Positions 57,264 through 64,000 of a stretch of DNA of 64,000 nt are shown here, piece by piece. A program made the translations under genes and the position numbers. Every line of letters begins with the position of its first letter. The stretch's first letter is position 1. Below the pieces are notes generated by a model. That model was not told the DNA's origin. It made no database searches and was given only the letters and a program-made list of their open reading frames with translations. The stretch is taken from assembly GCA_050084985.1 (NCBI GenBank), contig JBITNC010000001.1, forward strand, positions 94,984,001 to 95,048,000. Direction: 5' to 3'. Source of the stretch: Nageia nagi (taxonomy: Eukaryota > Pinophyta).

Positions 57264-57737
57264 ATGATGGCTTATCTAGGTCAACTTGCCTTGTTGTGTC
57301 CAACCACTTATTTATATCATGGCAATGCAGCTGCTCCACCTATCCCCTCTCCTCTAGGTGTCATGGTGTTGTTGGGCTTGTCTAAATCCACCAAGGAACC
57401 ACCACCTATCTCCCTCCTCTCTCCACCTCAGCTTCACCTCCATTACCTCCTCGTACAATGTACAAGGTGTTTTAGAGGTTTTAGTAGAAGGTATACCCAT
57501 CCATTACATGAACTTGTTGCAATGCTAAGAGGTTGCTTCATCTATGTGCTCCTCTCCTCCATCATGTTCTCAACCCCTCATCTCCCTTCCATTGGCCTAT
57601 TTTTTGTATGCCCTAAAATGGTAGGAAAGATGTTTGATCTTGCTAACCTATCAGTTACAAGGCCCCTTCCTCCTTATGCTGATCCTCCATCCCAAGCTAC
57701 ACCTTCTATGATATGCTATGATCCTAGTATCTTTTAG
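57264..57737 (+). CDS. Pyrimidine-rich open frame (157 codons) of unknown function in element 5
   Basis: The frame opens MMAYLGQLALLCPTTYLYHG and is rich in Pro, Leu, Ser and Tyr (for example APPIPSPLGVMVL and EPPPISLLSPPQLHLHY). Its last dozen codons overlap sequence similar to the RT-RNase H linker of element 4 (41940-41985), so the junction with pol lies near 57710. No domain, signal or repeat is recognised. It occupies the same place as the C-rich segment of element 4 but the sequences do not align. Absence of stops may just reflect base composition; whether it is translated is unknown. Confidence 0.35.
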   Translation: MMAYLGQLALLCPTTYLYHGNAAAPPIPSPLGVMVLLGLSKSTKEPPPISLLSPPQLHLHYLLVQCTRCFRGFSRRYTHPLHELVAMLRGCFIYVLLSSIMFSTPHLPSIGLFFVCPKMVGKMFDLANLSVTRPLPPYADPPSQATPSMICYDPSIF

Positions 57738-58467
57738 AATCATTATTTCTTTGAGCTCCAACTTTCAGTTAGCTAATGCTACAACTTACAGGTAATTAAT
57801 TGGTAGTCTTTTGTATTTGACTATATCTAGACTAGATATTACCTTTGTAGTGAATTTGATGGCATAATTTATGCAGAAACCATATGTTGAGCACCTTAAT
57901 GCTGTTAAGAAAATCTTGAGGTATGTTGCAAGGACTAAGGATCTTGCTTTTAAGTATTCTAAGTTGCCCTCATTTATTCTCTCTGGATTCTCAGATTCTA
58001 ACTATGAGGGAGATAGAGATGATAGGAAATCAACCTTTACATATGTGTTTAGCATTGGTTTAGGTGCTATCTTTTGGGCTTTCAAGAAATAGCATACTAT
58101 TTCTCTTTCCACCATAGAATCTAAATACCATGCCATGTTTGTTACAACCTAGGAAGCTATTTGGCTAAGGCATCTTCTGAAAGAAATTGGGTATGAGCAA
58201 GGTGGCTCATATTTTATTTCTTCAAACAATCAGTCAACTATTTTTTTGGCTAAGAATCCTATGTTCCATTAGAGAAAAAAACATATGGAAATCCATACCC
58301 ATTTTATCAAAGAAAAAGTTTTTGATGGCATCATACACTTGGAGTATTATCCATCCACCTTGAACTCTATTGATTTGTTCACTAAGCCACTCCTAGAAGC
58401 TTAGTTTTGTAAGTTTAGGGATGCTATTAGGTTGGTGAAGTTGCTCTCAAGGGGAAGTGAAGCTTGA
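57738..58467 (+). pseudogene. Element 5 RNase H
   Basis: Starts in the RT-RNase H linker (QLS, then YNLQ), with LMA and MQKPYVEHLNAVKKILRYVA (57871-58092), FSDSNYEGDRDDRKSTFTYV and a stop at 58090-58092. KYHAMFVTT, a stop, EAIWLRHLLKEIGYEQGGSY and DLFTKPLLEA follow. It ends at TGA 58465-58467 (LVKLLSRGSEA). The first catalytic Asp (FSDSNY) is kept. Confidence 0.9.
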
Positions 58468-58629
58468 ATTTTTTTTTTGAATTCATATTTGTGATTATAA
58501 CTTCATCCCTTAGAGGATTTTATGCTATGTAGTGTTGATTTTGTTGTACACCTTCATGGTAAGTTTGCTCTACGTGAGGAAGTTATTGTACAAATTCTTA
58601 AAAAGAAAAAAGTTTGGCCAATCTAGCAT

Positions 58630-58715
58630 TGTTTAGTTATCCATGTGTGAAAAAATATGTGTCTTTTGACACTATTCAATTATCCATATGTGAAGAACTC
58701 ATATGTGCATGCTCT
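58630..58715 (+). repeat. Two-copy minisatellite between pol and the polypurine tract, element 5
   Basis: TTAGTTATCCATGTGTGA near 58634 and TTCAATTATCCATATGTGAA near 58676 are the only full units, against four in elements 3 and 4. Confidence 0.85.
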
Positions 58716-59165
58716 ATGTTGTAATAATAATCAACATATATTTTATATACAACATGTGACTATGAGTTTTGGCTTGACATGTTTGTGATGATTTATAGTG
58801 CACCATTGATCAGTTCATGATGGCATTTATTTTATTCATATATCCTTATTGATATGAATATGTTGCATGTAACTGATCTTGTTATTTGAGCTGCTTATGA
58901 CTTGTAAGTTCCTTTGAGATTGTAAATTACTTTAGGTATGCAAGCTCTTGGAGACTCTTCATGACTTTCAGTTGGATGACTACTCATGTATATTAAAATT
59001 GATTGTGGTTAATGATTATATTTGGAAAAGTAGTAAGTTTTAAATTAGATCTTTTTTACTTCACAAATATGTAAACAATTCTCATCTTCATTGTATCTAT
59101 TTAGAGGAGAACTCTCTTACTTTCTCTTTTCCTTCTCTCTTTTTCACTCTAACCCAATATTGCAT

Positions 59166-59175
59166 TAAGGGGGAG
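59166..59175 (+). other. Polypurine tract of element 5
   Basis: TAAGGGGGAG directly precedes the 3' LTR. Confidence 0.92.
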
Positions 59176-59675
59176 TGTTGGAATGTATAATGCATCATTG
59201 TAAATGTTTTATAATAATATTTAATGTAAGTTCACTAATACTTAAGGGTATCATTTGATACCTTAAGTATTTAAATGAATATGATAATGTAACTTGTCCT
59301 ATACTCGATGTCATGAGCATGCCCCTTAGGTAAAAGGATGTGCATGTCATGCTTTTGTACATTGGGTAAAAGGGTGATCCAAAAAGGGATTTTGGTCCAT
59401 AAATAGAAGGCTCTTTCTTTGTGATCACATACCAATTTGTGGAGTAAATCCATGCTATAGGATAGTATTTAGAAGACAAGTTGGAAGAATTGTAAGAGAT
59501 TCATGTTTGTGAATGAAGTGAGATCTAGTTAGTGGATGTACTCTTAGTCAGAGGAACCACTTACATCTTGTGTTATCTTTGTGAGATTGATTTGTGATTT
59601 TGTTAGATGTAAATTGTGAGCTTTCATGTAATCTTGGTAGTTTAAATTTGTATTCTTTATAGTTCAATCCTTTCA
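59176..59675 (+). repeat. 3' LTR of element 5
   Basis: 500 bp, same length as the 5' LTR with scattered substitutions. It is followed by TAAGT (59676-59680). Confidence 0.95.
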
Positions 59676-60659
59676 TAAGTCATAAATGTATGTGAGTAAT
59701 TTAAAGAAGAAATAAGCCACTTCAACTTTTAAGATATATGAAATTTAAATTTTAAAGTATTAAAATATTATAAAAATAGATATGATGATCTATCCTACCA
59801 TGATATTTTTGCTTACCATCTCAAATCCCCTCCTTAATATACAATGTACCTTGAGATATTCATGTCTTTGTTCATTTCTCCAACTAAGACTAAAATTATC
59901 TAAGCCATGTCTATTGACACTTTAGATCAACTTGCTAAGTGGGAAAATGTATTTAACACTCATGCTTCCACTTCAATCATGATCAATAAAGATAATGAGG
60001 ATCTAGCATCCAAATATGTATGGGGAATGAGCATGTTTTCCCCACTAATATTAAGGGGTGGAGACCATTGTTGAAGACTATTTGAGCATCTCTATTACAT
60101 CTTCCCTAACTTCCTTAATATATATGGATAATAGTTTATAAATTATGTTGAATTTAGTTAAAACCTATTTAGAATGATTAACACACTTTATACTTCAATT
60201 ATAATAAGCTAATTGTTTTTGGCAAAATCAATATCTTAATAAAAAAATACGTAGAAATAAAAAAATGTAGTAAATATTATAGAACCAGAATCCACATAAA
60301 ATATATCTAGTTAACATGTGTATAATGGATATGCAAGCTAACCATATGATAGTTATGCAAGCCAACTATATTGTTCTCTATAAATATTCATTTTTAATCA
60401 TAAAATCTACCCTCCTTAATTGATCCAACCTATTACCCTTGCTAGATCTTTATTTACTTTTTCTTTATCGTAAAAACTTTAAAGCTCATTTTTAAGGTCT
60501 TCTAAGGGATTTTTCAAGGGTTTTAATAAATTCGAAACCTATATTTTATTTATTTAATGCATTTGGCTCATTGATAACTCTAATTCAAAATAATATATCT
60601 AAAATTAAAGTTCTAGATTAAAATTCTTGTCCTCTAAAGCATAGTCTATTTGAAAAATG

Positions 60660-61190
60660 CTATTAATAATTTAATATCTACTATTGAATTATTATAAATT
60701 TACAATCAAGTTTTCTTAATTATACTCATCATAAATCTTCTACTAGGCCACCTAAAATCTATTACAAGGTAACCCAAAAATTGTTATTAGATCATCCAAA
60801 ATGTACAATTACATTGTCTAATGTCTATTATTTAGTTATCACATATTTGTTATTGGGTCATTATAAATATACTATTGGGTCATCCTAGGTTGCCTAAAAT
60901 TTTCTATCAATAGCCTAAATTTTATCAAGTTGTATAAGTCTACTAATAGTTGTCCAAAACATGCTACCAAGTCATTTAAAAGACTCTTCTTTTATCATAA
61001 ATCTACCACTAGGTTGTCCAAAATTTCCCATTAGGTTATCCAAAATTTGCTATTAATTCACCCATAATCTATTACTTAGTTATCCAAAAATTTTTATCAT
61101 CAATTCATCCAAAATTTACTATTAGGTCACCCAAGATGTGCTACTAAATTAATCAAAAGTTTCTATTAAGTCACATAAAGTATTAGGTAT
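60660..61190 (+). repeat. Minisatellite of ~22-bp units, unit 2
   Basis: The clearest run is 61010-61180, where TAGGTTGTCCAAAATTTCCC, TAGGTTATCCAAAATTTGCT and TAGGTCACCCAAGATGTGCT follow one another with related units between them at 22-24 bp spacing. Confidence 0.85.
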
Positions 61191-61813
61191 AAGCGGTGAA
61201 TGTATGGGAGTAATTGTAAGGAGAAATATTCCACTTTAAGTTTCAAGATATATACAATTTAAATTTTAGATTATTAAAATATTATAAAATTAGTTATGAG
61301 GTTCTATCTTTCCATGTTGGTTTTATTTACTATATCAAATCCCCTCTCCTCAAGATACAATGAACCTTGAGATATTCATTTCCTTAGTTATTTCTCCAAC
61401 TAGGAATAAAATCATCTAGGCCATGTCTATTGATACTTTAGATCAAATTGCTAAGTGGAGTTATGCCTTTAACACTCATGCTTCCACTCCAAGCATGATC
61501 AATAAAGATAATGAGGATTTAGCATCCATATATGTATGAAAAAATAAGCATGTTTTCCCCAATAATATTAAGGGGTGGTGATCATTTTCCAAGACTTTTG
61601 GAGCATTTATATTACTTCCATAACTTCCATAATATAGATGAATAATAGTTTAGAAATTATGTTGAATTTGGTTAAAACCTATTTAGAATGTTTAACAAGC
61701 TTTGTATTTCAAGTATAAGAAGCTAATTGTTTTTGGCAAAATCGATAGATTAATAAGAAAAATATAGTAAATATTATAAAGCTAGAAGCCACATAAAAAA
61801 ATACATAGTTAAC

Positions 61814-62002
61814 ATGTATATAATGGATATGCAAGCTAACCACGTGATAGTTATCCATGTTAACCATATGATCCTCTTTATATATTCATTTGTAATCATA
61901 AAATTTACTCTCCTTAAAGGATCTTTCCTATTACCCTTGCTAGATCTTTATTTAATTTTTCTTTATCACAAAATTTTTAGAGCTCATTTTAAGGTATTCT
62001 AA
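61814..62002 (+). other. Unit 3 copy of the conserved open frame
   Basis: 62 codons, MYIMDMQANHVIVIHVNHMI at the start and LYHKIFRAHFKVF at the end. It corresponds to 55344-55553. Confidence 0.35.
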
Positions 62003-62149
62003 TGGATTTTCAAGGATTTTAATGATTTCTAAACCCATCTTTTATCTATTTAATGCATTTAACTCATTGCTAAATCTAATGAAAAATAAGATATCTAAAA
62101 TTAAATTTCTTTAAAATTCATATCCTCTAAAACATAGCCTACTTGAAAA

Positions 62150-62600
62150 ATGCTATCAATCATCTAGTGTCTACTATTGCATTATTACAAATCTACTATT
62201 AAGTTACCATAATTCTACTACCAAGTATTCTAAAACCTTCAATTGATTCATCATAAATATTCTACCAGGTCACCCAAAATCTATTACAAGGTAACCCAAA
62301 ATTCGCTATCGTAAAGTCCAAAATGTACTATTGGATCATCCAAAGTCTATTATTTAGTTATCATGCATTTGTTATTAGTTCATTATAAATATAATATTGG
62401 TTAACATGAAATGATTTCTAAGTTGATAAAATATTCTATAGGTTTATCATAAATAATCTACTAACTTATGTAAAAGTTTCTATCAATAGCCCAAATTTTA
62501 CTATCAAGTTGTATACATTTAGTAATAGGTTATCCAAAATATGCTACTAAGTCATCCAAAACACTCTTATTTTATCATACATACACTACTAGATCATCCC
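62150..62600 (+). repeat. Minisatellite of ~22-bp units, unit 3
   Basis: Same unit as in the other two arrays, for example CAGGTCACCCAAAATCTATT and TAGGTTATCCAAAATATGCT. Confidence 0.8.
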
Positions 62601-63480
62601 AAATACTTGTTAATATTTTATCACCAAAAAAGATCAAATTATAGAATTCTTGAGCACTAAAACTAGAGAAGGGTGCCACAATAGGAATCTATTAAAGGAA
62701 GTGGAGCCCATACATATCATATTGAAAAACTACATAGGAAGATTTAAGATATTAAAGGAATGATGATAAAGGATATTTACCTATGTCCAATCAAGATAAT
62801 GGAATCCCTTTATCCAATGAGATCCATAACATTATTAATATTAGTAATCAATGTGATCCAAAATTAGAGAAATTCAATAAAGGGGATCCAAATTTCCATA
62901 TTTAAGAGTTCGAGTATTGTTGGACCATCCAACAACATTATAAATTTTTTTCAAAATAATCCTATAATTAAAATTATTTCATCCTAATTTCTTAAGAGCA
63001 TCAATATTTTATCTTCTTATATGGATTCTAAAAATCTCTTCCTATCCTTGGAAAGGTGCATAATATAATATTTTAACTTTTTGATTACCCAAATATTAAA
63101 TAAGTTCAATTTGAATGTTGAAGTTGTACATATTTTGTGAATGATTATTTATGCATGAGATGATGTATCTTGATCTACCATATTAAGCATACTCATGAGA
63201 CCATATAACTTTGAAAGAACCAATTATAATTTTTTTTTTCTTTAAAATGTATCCATATGATATTTCCAAAGTATATAACATTCACAAACACTACTAGTTA
63301 AAGAAAGCAACAAAGGAAAATGTTCCATTTACCTCATTTAACTCATGAAAAAAAGTAATAAATTTTTTTACTATCCCATCCTCAAGTTACAAGTCATGCC
63401 CACATCATCCTCTCCAATAATTAATATAGGAAACTTATTTATTGGATTTTTTTATAGTAAATCTCTCAATATTAAATATC
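62601..63480. other. Stretch with no recognised gene
   Basis: AT-rich sequence after the array. It may be the decayed integrase part of the copia element to the right, but no integrase motif could be read with confidence. Confidence 0.5.
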
Positions 63481-64000
63481 TTAAATAACTCATTAATAAA
63501 TCAAAGGTAATGGAGTTTGATATTTTCTTTTTCATCCTTAATGAATATCATGTCCTTGTAGATTGCCCATCTTATTCCCACTTTGAGTCAACCAATGTAT
63601 AAATAGTAAATTAATATCCAACCTTGGGACATAGTTGATATTCTTAATCATGATATCTTTAAGCTTCACATATATAAATATTTTTTTAACCAATAGAACC
63701 TCATAATTGATTAAGCAAATTATTCTACTATTATTTCCATGCTGATAGTTATAAAATAAATTTATTATCTTTGATCATATGGTGAGAAGCACATGAATCA
63801 ACATACTAATTTTCATTAGAATAAAACTTCATAGCTAGTAAAGAATAAGAAAGCGTTATATTATTCTTAACATGAGATTTATTTTATAAAGATCCACTAG
63901 GAAAAGATTCATATGTGTCTCCTTTGGAGTACCTAACCTTAAAAGCTTCTATTCTCTCTCAGTGTCTATCATCAAATTCTTCTCTTGATAATTCTTGAGA
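63480..64000 (-). pseudogene. Copia gag-protease fragment of a further element, running off the window
   Basis: The minus strand reads YVDSCASHHMIKDNKF near 63755-63810, then KLKDIMIKNINYVPRLDINL and HWLTQSGNKMGN (63550-63690). This is the copia protease with DSC in place of DSG and the YVPxLxxNL motif. Upstream in element sense (63830-64000) is a gag-end stretch (REEFDDRH, then RYSKGDTYESF). Stops interrupt it. The sequence differs from families A and D. Confidence 0.8.

Larger units (their letters stand above)
56281..59675 (+). mobile_element. Internally deleted family A copia derivative (element 5)
   Basis: 500-bp LTRs at 56281-56780 and 59176-59675, target duplication TAAGT at 56276-56280 and 59676-59680, primer-binding site TGGTATTAGAGC at 56783-56794 and polypurine tract at 59166-59175. 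The 2395-bp internal region has a short leader, a pyrimidine-rich open frame and the RNase H region only. Gag, protease, integrase and RT are absent, so movement required enzymes in trans, or the deletion followed insertion. Confidence 0.95.
48463..62600 (+). repeat. Three-unit tandem array invaded by two LTR elements
   Basis: Unit 1 is 48463-49128 plus 54978-56280, unit 2 is 59676-61190 and unit 3 is 61191-62600. Shared parts in order are: a CAATG(A/T)ACCTTGAGATATTCAT block with a short coding-like frame, ATATATGGATAATAGTTTA.AAATTATG, GGATATGCAAGCTAACCA, and a minisatellite of roughly 22-bp units. Unit 1 carries an extra AT-rich insert of several hundred bases, within which element D sits. 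Element 5 lies at the junction of units 1 and 2. Confidence 0.8.

Noticed and set aside
1-64000. CRISPR arrays, bacterial operons, rRNA or tRNA genes
   Set aside because: The repeats seen are plant minisatellites and LTRs without regular spacers, and no tRNA or rRNA signature was recognised.

Overview
This is plant nuclear DNA: one real, multi-exon plant gene sits at the left edge, and nearly everything else is old, AT-rich, transposon-derived sequence. A large-genome seed plant, plausibly a gymnosperm, fits the density of decayed Ty1/copia elements and the large introns, but the sequence does not prove the lineage.

Left part (1-12743). Positions 3636-4925 hold the last four exons of an MRS2/CorA-type magnesium transporter on the + strand, closest by eye to the MRS2-4 type; its upstream exons are not recognised in this window. 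Then come a degenerate hAT transposase (BED finger, DUF659 core, C-terminal motif; about 7078-9420) and one copy of a dispersed repeat (10072-12743).

Central part (12744-44004). A minus-strand chain of three copia elements (family A) is arranged LTR-1-LTR-2-LTR-3-LTR, with LTRs shared between neighbours. Into it were inserted a young 2.6-kb gag-only element (family B, 15345-17979, target duplication TTCTT, LTRs differing at 2 positions) and a solo LTR (family C, 38031-38522, target duplication TCATA). A plus-strand, 5'-truncated family A element follows (38851-44004).

Right part (44005-64000). A second copy of the dispersed repeat is followed by AT-rich sequence, a GC-rich minus-strand candidate small spliced gene (46953-47162), and a three-unit tandem array (48463-62600) carrying a roughly 22-bp minisatellite. 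The array was invaded by a full-length copia element of another family (D, 49129-54977, target duplication TGATT) and by an internally deleted family A derivative (56281-59675, target duplication TAAGT). A copia protease fragment runs off the right edge.

The most unusual features belong to family A: a roughly 3-kb leader between primer-binding site and gag that carries a pyrimidine-rich segment different in every copy, minisatellites in the leader and just upstream of the polypurine tract that vary in copy number, and a conserved hairpin in the LTR. All retroelement genes except perhaps a few domains are broken, so the window encodes little beyond the transporter terminus and possibly the small spliced gene.
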